Assembly: GCA_004356105.1 (NCBI GenBank)
Contig: SMYC01000135.1
Coordinates: forward strand, 1 to 47,637
From: Acidobacteriota bacterium
GTDB taxonomy: Bacteria; Acidobacteriota; Vicinamibacteria; Marinacidobacterales; SMYC01
Length of the DNA: 47,637 bases
Direction of reading: 5' to 3'
The notes beneath the pieces were generated by a model that did no database searches, was not told the origin of the DNA, and saw only the letters and a list, made by a program, of their open reading frames with translations. This document shows positions 16,596 through 25,128 of this stretch, piece by piece. A program made the translations under genes and the position numbers. Within the stretch, counting starts at the first letter, position 1. Every line of letters begins with the position of its first letter.

Positions 16596-17765
16596 ATGGA
16601 ACCAAAGACACGAATGCTTGCCTTGGTCGCCGTACTCGCGCTCCTGTCGGTAGCCTGCGGTCCTCAGGCCCCCGGCATCACGAGTGATGAGATTCTCGTC
16701 GGAACCTGGACACCGTTGACGGGCCCGGCCTCCAATCTCTCCACGATCGCCAAAGGGATGGACGCCTATTTCGCCTACGTCAATGAAGAGGAGGGTGGTG
16801 TCCATGGGCGCAAGCTCAAACTCCTCATCAGAGACGACGGCTACGATCCGGCGCGCACGCCGGCTGTCGTGGAGGAGCTCGTCGACGGTGACCGTGTCTT
16901 TGCTCTCTTGGGGGGCAACGGCACCGCGAACTGCCTCGCGGTGAAAGACTACATCGCCATCAAACTGCTCCCCTGGATAAACCCCGGTTCTGGCGCCCGC
17001 GTCTGGACGTCTCCCATGAACGCCTACGTCTTCTCGACCTTCCCGTCCTACGTGACCGAGGGGCGCATTCTCTCCAAATATGTCACCGAAGAGCTAGAGG
17101 CGGAAAAGTACGGCATATTTTACCAGGACGATTCCTTTGGGCGTGAAGGGCAAGAGGGTGTGCGCCTCGGCTTGCGCAGAAGCGAGGACAAGATCGCGCT
17201 CGCGGTCGCCTATACGGTCGGCAACAATGACCTGGCGGAGGTTGCACAGCAGTTCAAAGACGAAGAAATCGACGTGATATTCGTATGGACCATCACGGAA
17301 GGCGCGGCCGCCCTCGCGAACGCGATCGGAGCGCTCGAGGACTACGATCCTCAGATCGTGGCGACCCAGGTTCTCGCCGATCCCGTGATGTTCGAGCTCG
17401 CGGGCGAGAACTGGGACGGCACGATCGTGGCCTCGAGCGTACCCGAGACCAACTCGGACGATCCCGGCGTTGTCAAAGGTCGCGCGATCATCGAAAAATA
17501 CGGAAAGGGGATCGATTTCGGCACCTACGCCATGTGGGGCCTGGCGCGCGCTGAAGTCTTGGTCGAAGGCCTGCGCCGGGCCGGCCCCGACATCAACCGG
17601 CTGAGATTGATACTGGCCCTCGAGGGCATAAAAGACTGGACCGACAACTTCCTGGGCACGTCCATCAGCTTTGACGTCGAGAACCACCAAGGTTTGAACT
17701 CCGTCTACCTCAGCAAAGCCGAAGGCGGGCGGCTCGTTCACCTGTCGGACTGGCTCGATCCTTGA
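16596..17765 (+). CDS. Branched-chain amino-acid-type ABC substrate-binding lipoprotein
   Basis: A periplasmic-binding protein of the Peripla_BP_6/LivJ class, 389 residues from the chosen ATG. A lipoprotein signal peptide ends in LSVAC with the lipid-modified Cys at 21. Then come ILVGTWTPLTGPASNLS near 33-49, KGMDAYFAYVNEEEGGVHGRKLKL near 52-75, DDGYDPARTPAVVEELV near 78-94, and YGIFYQDDSFGREG in the second lobe. These proteins capture amino acids, amides or similar small molecules outside the inner membrane. No permease or ATPase genes are adjacent, so it is an orphan. The in-frame sequence upstream of the ATG looks like a cytochrome c tail (see findings). The ligand is unknown. Confidence 0.9.
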   Translation: MEPKTRMLALVAVLALLSVACGPQAPGITSDEILVGTWTPLTGPASNLSTIAKGMDAYFAYVNEEEGGVHGRKLKLLIRDDGYDPARTPAVVEELVDGDRVFALLGGNGTANCLAVKDYIAIKLLPWINPGSGARVWTSPMNAYVFSTFPSYVTEGRILSKYVTEELEAEKYGIFYQDDSFGREGQEGVRLGLRRSEDKIALAVAYTVGNNDLAEVAQQFKDEEIDVIFVWTITEGAAALANAIGALEDYDPQIVATQVLADPVMFELAGENWDGTIVASSVPETNSDDPGVVKGRAIIEKYGKGIDFGTYAMWGLARAEVLVEGLRRAGPDINRLRLILALEGIKDWTDNFLGTSISFDVENHQGLNSVYLSKAEGGRLVHLSDWLDP

Positions 17766-17792
17766 GACCGTCGCGAGCGTCCCAGACGCTCA

Positions 17793-17822
17793 TTGACGCT
17801 CCGACGTCAACGCGATTAGAAT
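17793..17822 (+). promoter_or_regulatory. Candidate promoter upstream of the XRE regulator
   Basis: TTGACG (17793-17798) and TAGAAT (17817-17822) with an 18-base spacer. It gives a leader of about 130 bases before the ATG at 17962. I see no clear operator palindrome in that leader. Confidence 0.5.
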
Positions 17823-17961
17823 CGGGCCCTTAGGCTTCTGAAGCTCACGCGGCTCGGAATCAAAGTAAGGTTCAGTACTCCCTTGCGTAGCAAGTACGAC
17901 CTTTTGCCCATCCGTGGCCGCGGCATGCGAGAGGACCAACTCAGGAGGGAGGCGATCCACC

Positions 17962-18315
17962 ATGAAATTCGGACGGACGGTTCGTAAGCTGCGAGAGGAG
18001 CAAAACGTCAGCATCGCTCAATTTGCCAGAAAAGTCGGGATGAGTCCGACCTATCTCGCGCCCATAGAGCGTGACGTTTTCCCGCCTCCCGCGGAGAAGA
18101 AAGTTATCAAGATCGCGAAGGCGCTCGATCAAAATATCGACGAGTTCCTCGCCCTCGCCGGCCGGATCGGCACCGACTTGAGACGCATCATCCGTCGCCA
18201 GCCGGCGAGCGCCGGACGCGTCTTGCGCGCTATCGACGGGCTCTCCGAAAGAGAGATCGACGAGCTCGTGAGAAAGGCGAACAAAAGGAACCACGGGAAG
18301 CGGTCGTCAAAGTAG
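17962..18315 (+). CDS. XRE-family helix-turn-helix regulator
   Basis: A 117-residue protein with an N-terminal Cro/C1-type helix-turn-helix: LREEQNVSIAQFARKVGMSPTYLAPIERDVFPPP over about residues 10-43, then IAKALDQNIDEFLALAGR. The C-terminal extension (RRIIRRQPASAGRVLRAIDGLSEREIDELV) is the type usually seen in XRE proteins paired with an ImmA/IrrE metalloprotease. Such a protease is absent here. The ATG at 17962 follows GGAGGGAGG at 9 bases, better than the earlier in-frame start. The SerK-like gene follows after 34 bases, so the two probably share a transcript. The target is unknown; self-regulation is plausible. Confidence 0.85.
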   Translation: MKFGRTVRKLREEQNVSIAQFARKVGMSPTYLAPIERDVFPPPAEKKVIKIAKALDQNIDEFLALAGRIGTDLRRIIRRQPASAGRVLRAIDGLSEREIDELVRKANKRNHGKRSSK

Positions 18316-18349
18316 GCGTCATCCGAACATCCGAAGCCTCGCGTTACTC

Positions 18350-19174
18350 ATGAGTCAGTCTCACGGAGGGTTTCCCGATCTTCGGATCGTTCCTGTATCC
18401 GATCTGCTGCTACACGAGGAAGTCGATCTCGAGCGTGTCGCGCGGCTCCTCGATCGTTTATCCGCGGACGGGATTCTGAAGAATCCGCCAATCGTGGCGA
18501 GCCTTCCGGACAGCGATCGATTCCTACTGCTCGATGGCGCCAATCGTGTTTCCGCCATCGAGAATCTAGATATCCCCCATCTGCTCGTTCAAGTCGAGTC
18601 TTTCGAGGACCCGGCGCTCGAAGTACGCCACTGGAACCATGTCGTTCGCGACATCGAAGCGCGCGAGCTCGCCGATTACGTGCGGAGCGCCGCCGGCATC
18701 GAGCTCGTTGACGATGCGCCCGAAGGCGATCCCGACTATCTCGGAAGCATCGTGGCCAAGGACGGGAAAGCTCTACACATGAGAGCTCCGGGCTCGATGA
18801 AAGATCGGGTGCGCCATTTGCGCGCGATGGTCGACGTCTATTACAGCCGTGAAGCACGGATGGACAGGATCAATCACGCTGATATGGCATCGGTCAAAGA
18901 GCAGCACCCGCATTTCGGCGCTGTCGTGATATTTCCGGATTTTTCGAAAGACGCGGTGCGCGCTGTCGCCGAGGCGGGCGACCGCCTGCCTTCGGGTATG
19001 ACTCGCATCCTCGTGCCCCGCCGCGTTCTCGGCTTCAACATGCGCCTACCGCTTCTGAAGTCGAACCTTCCCCTGGAAGAGAAAAGGCGTTGGCTCGCCG
19101 ATCAGATCCAGCACAAAGTCTCCGAGCACGAAGTCCGCTACTACCAGGAGCCGACGTTCGTTTTTGATGATTGA
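18350..19174 (+). CDS. ParB/sulfiredoxin-fold protein, SerK/SbnI-like
   Basis: A 274-residue protein. The N-terminal ParB/Srx-like fold shows VSDLLLHEEVDLERVARLLDRL (about 16-37), ILKNPPIVA (about 42-50) and the nucleotide-binding-type motif LLLDGANRVSAIENL (about 59-73). The arrangement of an early Glu-rich helix followed by a DGxxR loop recalls free serine kinases (SerK of archaea, SbnI of staphylococcal siderophore clusters). Those use the same fold to phosphorylate L-serine. The C-terminal half (RLPSGMTRILVPRRVLGFNMRLPLL) also resembles SbnI-type proteins. A plain ParB-like DNA-binding role is the alternative. It follows the XRE regulator by 34 bases. No siderophore or cysteine-synthesis genes are adjacent. 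Confidence 0.6.
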   Translation: MSQSHGGFPDLRIVPVSDLLLHEEVDLERVARLLDRLSADGILKNPPIVASLPDSDRFLLLDGANRVSAIENLDIPHLLVQVESFEDPALEVRHWNHVVRDIEARELADYVRSAAGIELVDDAPEGDPDYLGSIVAKDGKALHMRAPGSMKDRVRHLRAMVDVYYSREARMDRINHADMASVKEQHPHFGAVVIFPDFSKDAVRAVAEAGDRLPSGMTRILVPRRVLGFNMRLPLLKSNLPLEEKRRWLADQIQHKVSEHEVRYYQEPTFVFDD

Positions 19175-19257
19175 GCGGGAAGGCGAGGAGAGGCGGAGAC
19201 GTAAGGGCCAGGGCCAGAAGATGTGGGGGATAAAAACGCTCTCGGGCTGAGCCGTCT

Positions 19258-19286
19258 TTGAGGGAGAGCTCGGTACGTGCTAGGAT
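19258..19286 (+). promoter_or_regulatory. Candidate yebC promoter
   Basis: TTGAGG (19258-19263) and TAGGAT (19281-19286) separated by 17 bases, with the yebC ATG only 9 bases after the -10. Transcription would begin within about three bases of the start codon, and no ribosome-binding site is visible, so this too looks near-leaderless. Confidence 0.5.
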
Positions 19287-19295
19287 TTTGCGGCT

Positions 19296-20048
19296 ATGTC
19301 TGGACATTCTAAGTGGCATTCCATCAAGCACAAGAAATCGGCGGCCGATGCCAAACGCGGTAAAGCGTTTACAGGGATCATCAAGGAAATCACCGTGGCC
19401 GCCCGGATCGGCGGCGGTGACGTGGAGGGCAATCCTCGTCTTCGGCTCGCTGTCGACAGGGGCAAAGCGGCCAATATGCCGAAGGACAACATCGTGCGTG
19501 CCATCAAAAAGGGCACGGGCGAGCTCGAAGGCTACAACCTCGAAGAAGTGCACTACGAAGGCTATGGTCCCGGGGGGGTTGCGGTTTTTATCGAAGCGAC
19601 GACGGATAACAAGAACCGCACCGTGAGCGAAGTGCGCCATTTCTTTTCGAAATTTGGTGGCAATCTCGGTGAGTCCGGCTCAGTCAACTGGATGTTCGAC
19701 AAGAAGGGCTACTTCGTCGTCTCCCGGAAGAGCGTAGACGAAGAGGTGCTTCTCGAAGCCGCTCTCGAAGCCGGCGCCGACGACGTCAACGAAGATGGCG
19801 AGAACTGGGAAGTCTTGACACTCCCCGAAAGCTTTCAAGCCGTTCACGACGCTCTCACTGCGAAGAACATCAGCATTGAAGCCGAAGAAATCGCGATGAT
19901 TCCCCAAACGAGCGTCAAGCTCACGGGCAAGCAAGCAAAGCAGATGCTGAAGCTCATGAACGCCCTCGAAGATCTCGAAGATCTGACGAACGTCTGGGCT
20001 AACTTCGATATCGACGAAGAAGAAATCGAAGCCGCGATGTCCAATTAG
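19296..20048 (+). CDS. yebC: YebC/TACO1-family protein
   Basis: A 250-residue protein that starts [25 protein letters not shown] in short blocks typical of the family, then [19 protein letters not shown] near 49-67, [14 protein letters not shown] near 88-101 and the central [18 protein letters not shown] block. Family members act as translation factors that relieve ribosome stalling at proline-rich sequences, and some were described as transcriptional regulators. Placement just before ruvC-ruvA is a widespread bacterial arrangement. There are 16 bases between its stop and ruvC. The length is standard. Confidence 0.96.
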   Translation: MSGHSKWHSIKHKKSAADAKRGKAFTGIIKEITVAARIGGGDVEGNPRLRLAVDRGKAANMPKDNIVRAIKKGTGELEGYNLEEVHYEGYGPGGVAVFIEATTDNKNRTVSEVRHFFSKFGGNLGESGSVNWMFDKKGYFVVSRKSVDEEVLLEAALEAGADDVNEDGENWEVLTLPESFQAVHDALTAKNISIEAEEIAMIPQTSVKLTGKQAKQMLKLMNALEDLEDLTNVWANFDIDEEEIEAAMSN

Positions 20049-20064
20049 CCTTGGGCTCGAACCA

Positions 20065-20562
20065 ATGAGGATTCTCGGGATCGACCCTGGCTCTCAAGTC
20101 ACTGGCTACGGCGTGATCGAGTCCGACGGTACGCGGACCGCTCTCGTAACCGAGGGGGTCATCCGGACGCGCTCGATGCGGAGTTTTCCGGAGAAACTCC
20201 GGCTCATTTACGATGGCATCGTGGAGGTGCTCGACGAGCATCGCCCCGTGCAGATGGTGGTCGAGGGGCTGTTCTATGCCATGAATGTGCAGAGCGCCCT
20301 CAAGCTCGGCCATGTCCGCGGCGTCGCTCTTCTCGCGGGGGTGAAGCGAGGTATCCCGGTTCACGAATATTCACCGCTCGAGGTCAAGTTGGCCGTCGTC
20401 GGCTACGGCCGCGCGGACAAAGAGCAAGTACAGCGCATGGTTGCCGTGCTTCTCCAGCTCGAGCGCCCGCCTGAGCCTCACGATGCGGCCGACGCACTCG
20501 CGATTGCCATTTGTCACGCCAATCAGCTTCGCTTTGCCGCGAAAGTGTCGTCGTCCCAGTGA
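20065..20562 (+). CDS. ruvC: Holliday junction resolvase RuvC
   Basis: An endonuclease of 165 residues that cuts Holliday junctions symmetrically. Acidic metal ligands are visible in GIDPGSQVTGYGVIE (Asp6 region), MVVEGLFYAMN (Glu near 69) and the C-terminal PHDAADALAIAICH (two Asp near 138-141). KLGHVRGVALLA near 78 and EYSPLEVKLAVVGYGRADKEQV near 99-120 are further family blocks. The stop overlaps the ruvA start (GTGA at 20559-20562), so the two subunits of the resolvasome pathway are coupled. Confidence 0.96.
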   Translation: MRILGIDPGSQVTGYGVIESDGTRTALVTEGVIRTRSMRSFPEKLRLIYDGIVEVLDEHRPVQMVVEGLFYAMNVQSALKLGHVRGVALLAGVKRGIPVHEYSPLEVKLAVVGYGRADKEQVQRMVAVLLQLERPPEPHDAADALAIAICHANQLRFAAKVSSSQ

Positions 20563-21161
20563 TCTCCTACCTCGAAGGCAAGCTGTATGAGAAAAAACCC
20601 GACCATGTGGTCGTGCTCGCGGGCGGCGTCGGCTACAAAGTCTCGATCCCGGTATCGACCTATTACGAGCTTCCCAATCAAGGCGAGGGCGTCGCACTTC
20701 AGATCCACACCCATGTGCGTCAAGACACGTTCGCCCTTTACGGCTTCTTGTCCGGCAAAGAGCAGCTTTTGTTCCACCGTTTGATTGGGGTTGCGGGGGT
20801 CGGTCCGTCACTCGCGCTCAAAGTGATGTCGGGTCTCGAGCCAGAGACGCTCATCGACGCGATCCGGCGCGGGGACCACCGCCGTTTGAACGCGATCCCC
20901 GGCGTCGGCAAGAAAACGGCGGAGCGACTCATCCTCGAGCTTCGGGACAAGATGCCGGAAGTCGCGGCTTACGATGACGGCGGCGAACGCGAGGACGCCC
21001 ACCTGGCGTCTTCCCTTGGTGAGGATCTCCTTTCGGCGCTCATGAATCTCGGCTTCCCGAGGCCGCAATCCGAGAAGGCGGCTCTCGCTGTCGCGCGCGA
21101 CGAGCCGGAGCTGTCCTTCGAAGACGCGCTCAAAAGAGTACTGCGCGAGCTTTCCGGGTAG
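20559..21161 (+). CDS. ruvA: Holliday junction branch migration protein RuvA
   Basis: A 200-residue protein starting at a GTG that overlaps the ruvC stop. This start gives the conserved N terminus VISYLEGKLYEKKP; the longer open frame extends into ruvC. Domain I is an OB fold (about 1-62) with VGYKVSIP. Domain II has two helix-hairpin-helix motifs, GVGPSLALKVMSGL near 77-90 and AIPGVGKKTAERLILELRDK near 111-130. Domain III (about 150-200) has the typical ALMNLGFPRPQSEKA. RuvA forms the tetramer that loads RuvB onto junctions. ruvB itself lies one gene further on. Confidence 0.96.
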   Translation: MISYLEGKLYEKKPDHVVVLAGGVGYKVSIPVSTYYELPNQGEGVALQIHTHVRQDTFALYGFLSGKEQLLFHRLIGVAGVGPSLALKVMSGLEPETLIDAIRRGDHRRLNAIPGVGKKTAERLILELRDKMPEVAAYDDGGEREDAHLASSLGEDLLSALMNLGFPRPQSEKAALAVARDEPELSFEDALKRVLRELSG

Positions 21162-22961
21162 ATGACGTCGCGCGCCGAGGTCGACGAGCTCTACCGGCAC
21201 CGGCTTGCGCAGAAACAGGTGGAAGTCGAGCGGCGCCAGAACGTCGTCGCCCGGGTCGCTTACGCGCGGCTCGCGGTCTTCGTCGCGGGTGTAGCACTTG
21301 CCTGGTTCGTCTTCGAGACCAAACAAGTAGCGTGGCCGTGGCTTCTCGTTCCCGTTATCGTGTTCTTCACGCTCCTTTATCGGCACGGCGGTCTCTACGG
21401 GCTGCTGCGGCGGACGGAGCGGGCGGCGAGCTTTTATCAAAAAGGGCTCGACCGTTTATCGGATGCGTGGATGGGGAAGGGCAATCAGGGCGCTTCCTAC
21501 CTCGACCCCAAACATCCTCATGCAGGCGATCTCGACATCTTTGGAAAAGCGTCGCTCTTCGAGCTTCTCGCGACCACGGGAAGCCCTTGGGGGACGAAAA
21601 CACTCGCGTCCTGGCTGCTCGCGCCGGCGAGCCCTGACACGGTGCGCGCGCGCCAGGCGGCCGTGGCCGAGCTCGCACCGCTCGTCGATCTAAGAGAGAG
21701 CATCGCCAGCGAGCATGACGAGCTCGGGGAGTCGGTCGACCGCGAGACGCTTTCGAGCTGGGCCACCGAGCCGCCCGTGCTCACGTCGATGGTCGCGCGG
21801 GTGCAGGCACTCGTACTTGGCGCGGCGTCGCTCATTGCCGCCATCGGCTGGCTCGCGTCGTGGTGGACGCGGCTGCCTTTTCTTCTGCTGATTCTCGTGA
21901 GCGCGTCTTTTGCGTTTTTGTACCGGTCGCGCGTGCGCGGAGTACTCGCGGCGGTCGAAGGTCCGGCGAGCGATCTCGGCGTGTTGTCATCCCTGCTCGA
22001 GCGGCTCGAAGGTGAGAGCTTCAGCGCGCCGCGGCTCGTGTCGCTTCAGCAGGCGCTGACCTCGTCGGGATCTTCGACCGCCTCGAAGCGCATCCGCCAG
22101 CTCGGCCGCCTCGTCGACTACCTCGATGCGCGCCGCAATCAGCTATTCCTGCCATTCGCGGCGATCCTTCTTTGGGGCACCCAGTTCGCTTTCGCCATCG
22201 AGTCGTGGCGCCGCGACTCGGGGAGCGAAGTGGCGTACTGGCTCGACGCGGTCGGAGAGCTCGACGCGCTTCTCGCGCTCGCGACTTATGCCTTCGAGCA
22301 TCCCGACGATTGCGTTCCGACGATCGTGGAGGATCGCGTCTTGTTCGATGCCGAAGGGATCGGGCATCCCTTGATACCGGAAGATCGTGTCGTGCGTAAC
22401 GACGTGTGCTTCGGCGGCGACCTCCGGCTTCTCGTCATCTCGGGCTCGAACATGTCGGGGAAGAGCACCTTTCTGCGCGCCGTGGGTGTCAATACGGTGC
22501 TTGCGCTCGCGGGCGCGCCTGTTCGTGCGCGTAAGCTGACGCTCTCTCCTCTCATCGTCGCCGCATCTATCCGGATCGTGGACTCGCTTCAAGACGGCAT
22601 CTCACACTTCTATGCCGAGATCCTCCGGCTCCGTCAAGTCATGGAGCTGTCCGGAGCGAAAGAGGGGACCGTTCTTTTCTTGCTCGACGAGATCCTTCAT
22701 GGGACGAACTCGCACGACCGTCGTATCGGCGCGGACGCCGTTGTTCGTGGTCTCGTCGATCGCGGCGCCGTCGGCTTCATCACGACCCACGACCTCGCGC
22801 TCTCGAAGCTCGCCGACGCTCTCGGGGACCGAGCGATCAACGTGCATTTCGAGGACGAGATCGTAGACGGTAAAGTCCATTTCGACTACATCATGCGGGA
22901 CGGTGTCGTGAAGAAGAGCAACGCGCTCGATTTGATGCGCTCGATCGGCCTCGAAGTCTAG
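21162..22961 (+). CDS. Membrane-anchored MutS-like ATPase
   Basis: A 599-residue protein whose ATG directly follows the ruvA stop (TAGATG). Two hydrophobic pairs lie at about residues 35-70 and 215-250. In between is a MutS domain III-like helical core (PHAGDLDIFGKASLFELL, then TPTG-type regions). The C-terminal MutS ATPase has Walker A ISGSNMSGKSTFLRAVG near 426-442, the ALAGAPVRA block, and Walker B FLLDEILHGTNSHDRRIGA near 506-524 followed by FITTHDLAL. It lacks the N-terminal mismatch-recognition domain of MutS and the Smr domain of MutS2. The family is widespread in Acidobacteriota and Bacteroidota but its role is not established. Insertion between ruvA and ruvB is notable. Confidence 0.88.
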   Translation: MTSRAEVDELYRHRLAQKQVEVERRQNVVARVAYARLAVFVAGVALAWFVFETKQVAWPWLLVPVIVFFTLLYRHGGLYGLLRRTERAASFYQKGLDRLSDAWMGKGNQGASYLDPKHPHAGDLDIFGKASLFELLATTGSPWGTKTLASWLLAPASPDTVRARQAAVAELAPLVDLRESIASEHDELGESVDRETLSSWATEPPVLTSMVARVQALVLGAASLIAAIGWLASWWTRLPFLLLILVSASFAFLYRSRVRGVLAAVEGPASDLGVLSSLLERLEGESFSAPRLVSLQQALTSSGSSTASKRIRQLGRLVDYLDARRNQLFLPFAAILLWGTQFAFAIESWRRDSGSEVAYWLDAVGELDALLALATYAFEHPDDCVPTIVEDRVLFDAEGIGHPLIPEDRVVRNDVCFGGDLRLLVISGSNMSGKSTFLRAVGVNTVLALAGAPVRARKLTLSPLIVAASIRIVDSLQDGISHFYAEILRLRQVMELSGAKEGTVLFLLDEILHGTNSHDRRIGADAVVRGLVDRGAVGFITTHDLALSKLADALGDRAINVHFEDEIVDGKVHFDYIMRDGVVKKSNALDLMRSIGLEV

Positions 22962-23080
22962 CTGCCTGCGCGAGGTTCCCTCGGAGCGTCCGACTTCGCC
23001 AAGGCATCGTCGGGACGTCGCCGAAGCCCGTAGGGCGTAGGCGGGAGCATTAAGCAGGTATGAGGTAGACTTTCTCGAAC

Positions 23081-24097
23081 ATGTCCGATCGATTGGTGTC
23101 TCAGGGGCCCACCGACGAGGAGCGCTCCCTCGATGTGAGCCTTCGGCCGCGCGGCTTCTCCGAATATATCGGCCAAAAGAAAGTGCTGGCGCAGCTCGAG
23201 ATCGCTGTGCAGGCGGCGCGCGAGCGGGACGAAGCGATGGACCATCTCCTCACCTACGGGCCGCCTGGCCTCGGCAAGACGACGCTCGCGCATGTCGTGG
23301 CCAACGAGCTCGGCGTCAACATCCAGACGACCGCGGGGCCGCTCGTCGAGAAGTCCGGGGACCTCGTGGCGCTTTTGACGAATCTCGAAGCGCGCGACGT
23401 GCTCTTCATCGACGAGATTCATCGCCTCCATCCTTCGATCGAGGAAGTGCTCTATCCAGCGATGGAGGATTTCAAGCTCGACATCATCATCGGCCAGGGG
23501 CCCTCGGCGAAGTCGGTGAGGATTCCCGTCTCGCAGTTCACGCTCATCGGCGCCACGACGCGTGCGGGCCTTTTGACTTCGCCTCTCCGTTCGCGCTTCG
23601 GCATCGTGCACCGCCTCGACTTCTACACCGTTGCGGATTTGACGGCAGTCGTCGAGCGCTCGGCAAAGCTCCTCGGCGTCTCGTGCCGCCCAGAGGCCGC
23701 CGTCTCTCTCGCGAAGCGGGCGCGTGGCACTCCGCGTATCGCGAACCGGCTTCTGCGCCGTGTCAGGGATTACGCGCAAGTCAAAGCGGACGGGACCATC
23801 ACCGAAGAGGTCGCCGGAGAAGCCCTCGCGCTTCTCGAAGTCGACGAGCTTGGCTTCGACGAGATGGATCGCAGCATCCTTCAAACCATCATGGAGAAGT
23901 TCTCCGGCGGTCCCGTCGGCCTTTCCACCATAGCGGCTGTCGTCGGGGAAGAGCCGGATACGATCGAGGACATCTACGAGCCTTATCTCATCCAGATCGG
24001 ATTTCTCGATCGCACGCCGCGCGGGCGCGTCGCTACCGAGCGGGCCTATCGCCACTTCGGGCTCACACCCGTCGATCGGCAAAAGCGCCTCTTCTGA
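23081..24097 (+). CDS. ruvB: Holliday junction helicase subunit RuvB
   Basis: An AAA motor of 338 residues. [13 protein letters not shown] near 20-31, Walker [13 protein letters not shown] (Gly60-Thr67 core), Walker [26 protein letters not shown] near 105-129, sensor [21 protein letters not shown] near 150-170 and arginine-finger region, and the C-terminal winged helix ([32 protein letters not shown] spread over 268-300) are all present. It drives branch migration with RuvA. A 119-base gap separates it from the MutS-like gene. TAGACT lies 9 bases before the ATG and could be a -10 of its own promoter. Confidence 0.97.
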   Translation: MSDRLVSQGPTDEERSLDVSLRPRGFSEYIGQKKVLAQLEIAVQAARERDEAMDHLLTYGPPGLGKTTLAHVVANELGVNIQTTAGPLVEKSGDLVALLTNLEARDVLFIDEIHRLHPSIEEVLYPAMEDFKLDIIIGQGPSAKSVRIPVSQFTLIGATTRAGLLTSPLRSRFGIVHRLDFYTVADLTAVVERSAKLLGVSCRPEAAVSLAKRARGTPRIANRLLRRVRDYAQVKADGTITEEVAGEALALLEVDELGFDEMDRSILQTIMEKFSGGPVGLSTIAAVVGEEPDTIEDIYEPYLIQIGFLDRTPRGRVATERAYRHFGLTPVDRQKRLF

Positions 24098-24101
24098 CGC
24101 C

Positions 24102-25121
24102 TTGAGACTCTCCGAGTTCGACTACGAGCTCCCGCCGGAGCTCATCGCACAAGAACCTCTGCCCGAGCGCGACGGCTCCCGGCTGCTGCACATGTTGCCG
24201 GGGCGGCGCTTCGAGCACCTGCTTTTTGCCGCCCTCCCCAATCTTCTCGAGCCGGGTGACGTGCTCGTCCTGAACGACACGAAGGTCTTTCCAGCGCGCC
24301 TCACCGGCGCCCGCGCGAGCGGCGGCCGTGTCGAGCTCTTGCTGCTCGAGGATTGCGGCGACGCGCGCTGGCGCGTGCTCGCCAAGCCGGCTCGCAAACT
24401 ACGCGCGGGAGCGCAGCTCACTTTCGGGGACGGCCGTCTCGTTGCCGAGGTCGTGGGCGCTGATACCGATCGGCTGGTGGTCCGCTTCGAGCATGATGGC
24501 GCTTTCGCCGACGTCATCGACGCACTCGGGACGACGCCCCTCCCGCCTTACATCCGATCGAGCGAGAGCGAGCCCGCGATCCGCGACCGCTACCAGACCG
24601 TCTACGCCACCGACCGTGGTTCCATTGCGGCTCCGACGGCCGGACTGCATTTCACCGAAGACGTATTGAAGCGTCTGGTCGAGCGCGACATCGACGTAGC
24701 GCGGCTCACCCTTCATGTTGGCTACGCGACCTTCGAGCCCATCCGCACCGATATCGTCGAGGAGCACGCGATGGGCGTCGAGCATTTCCACGTGCCCCGC
24801 GAGACCGCCGAGCTCGTGCGCGCGGGCCGAACGGTTATTGCCGTCGGGACGACTTCGGTGCGCGCGCTCGAATCGGCCGCCCGCATCGACTTCTCGCCCG
24901 GCTGGCACGAGACGGACCTCTTCATTACACCAGGATTCGAGTTCCGTGTCGTGAGCGGGCTCGTTACGAACTTTCATCTTCCGAAGAGCTCGCTTCTCAT
25001 GCTCGTCTCGGCGCTCGGTGGTACCGACCGAGTGCGCGCCGCCTATGGCGAAGCCGTGAAGGAGCGCTATCGTTTTTACAGCTACGGCGACTGCATGCTG
25101 CTCCCGCCCCCTCGGCTATAA
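24102..25121 (+). CDS. queA: S-adenosylmethionine:tRNA ribosyltransferase-isomerase QueA
   Basis: The enzyme transfers and isomerises the ribose of SAM onto 7-aminomethyl-7-deazaguanine in tRNA during queuosine synthesis. The TTG start lies 4 bases after the ruvB stop and gives the typical LSEFDYELPPELIAQEPLPERDGSRLL beginning (first 30 residues). Further blocks are LPNLLEPGDVLVLNDTKVFPARL near 46-68, PPYIRS near 147, the AAPTAGLHFTE motif near 175 and VTNFHLPKSSLLMLVSAL near 288. The length is standard. The stop TAA lies inside the -10-like hexamer of the next gene. Confidence 0.96.
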   Translation: MRLSEFDYELPPELIAQEPLPERDGSRLLHMLPGRRFEHLLFAALPNLLEPGDVLVLNDTKVFPARLTGARASGGRVELLLLEDCGDARWRVLAKPARKLRAGAQLTFGDGRLVAEVVGADTDRLVVRFEHDGAFADVIDALGTTPLPPYIRSSESEPAIRDRYQTVYATDRGSIAAPTAGLHFTEDVLKRLVERDIDVARLTLHVGYATFEPIRTDIVEEHAMGVEHFHVPRETAELVRAGRTVIAVGTTSVRALESAARIDFSPGWHETDLFITPGFEFRVVSGLVTNFHLPKSSLLMLVSALGGTDRVRAAYGEAVKERYRFYSYGDCMLLPPPRL

Positions 25122-25122
25122 T
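25117..25122 (+). promoter_or_regulatory. Candidate -10 box, leaderless arrangement, for gmhA
   Basis: A perfect TATAAT overlapping the queA stop codon, followed by six bases (TCGCGG) and the gmhA ATG. Transcription would begin at the A of the ATG. No -35 box or Shine-Dalgarno sequence is visible. It is nearly identical to the elements at 9869 and 43913. Confidence 0.5.
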
Positions 25123-25128
25123 TCGCGG

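Noticed and set aside
18296..18352. Possible ImmA/IrrE remnant after the XRE gene
   Set aside because: The short frame reading VVKVGVIRTSEASRYS carries no HExxH motif and is too short to assign.
22958..24082. 374-codon open frame on the minus strand
   Set aside because: Antisense shadow of ruvB; the translated product has no recognisable motif.
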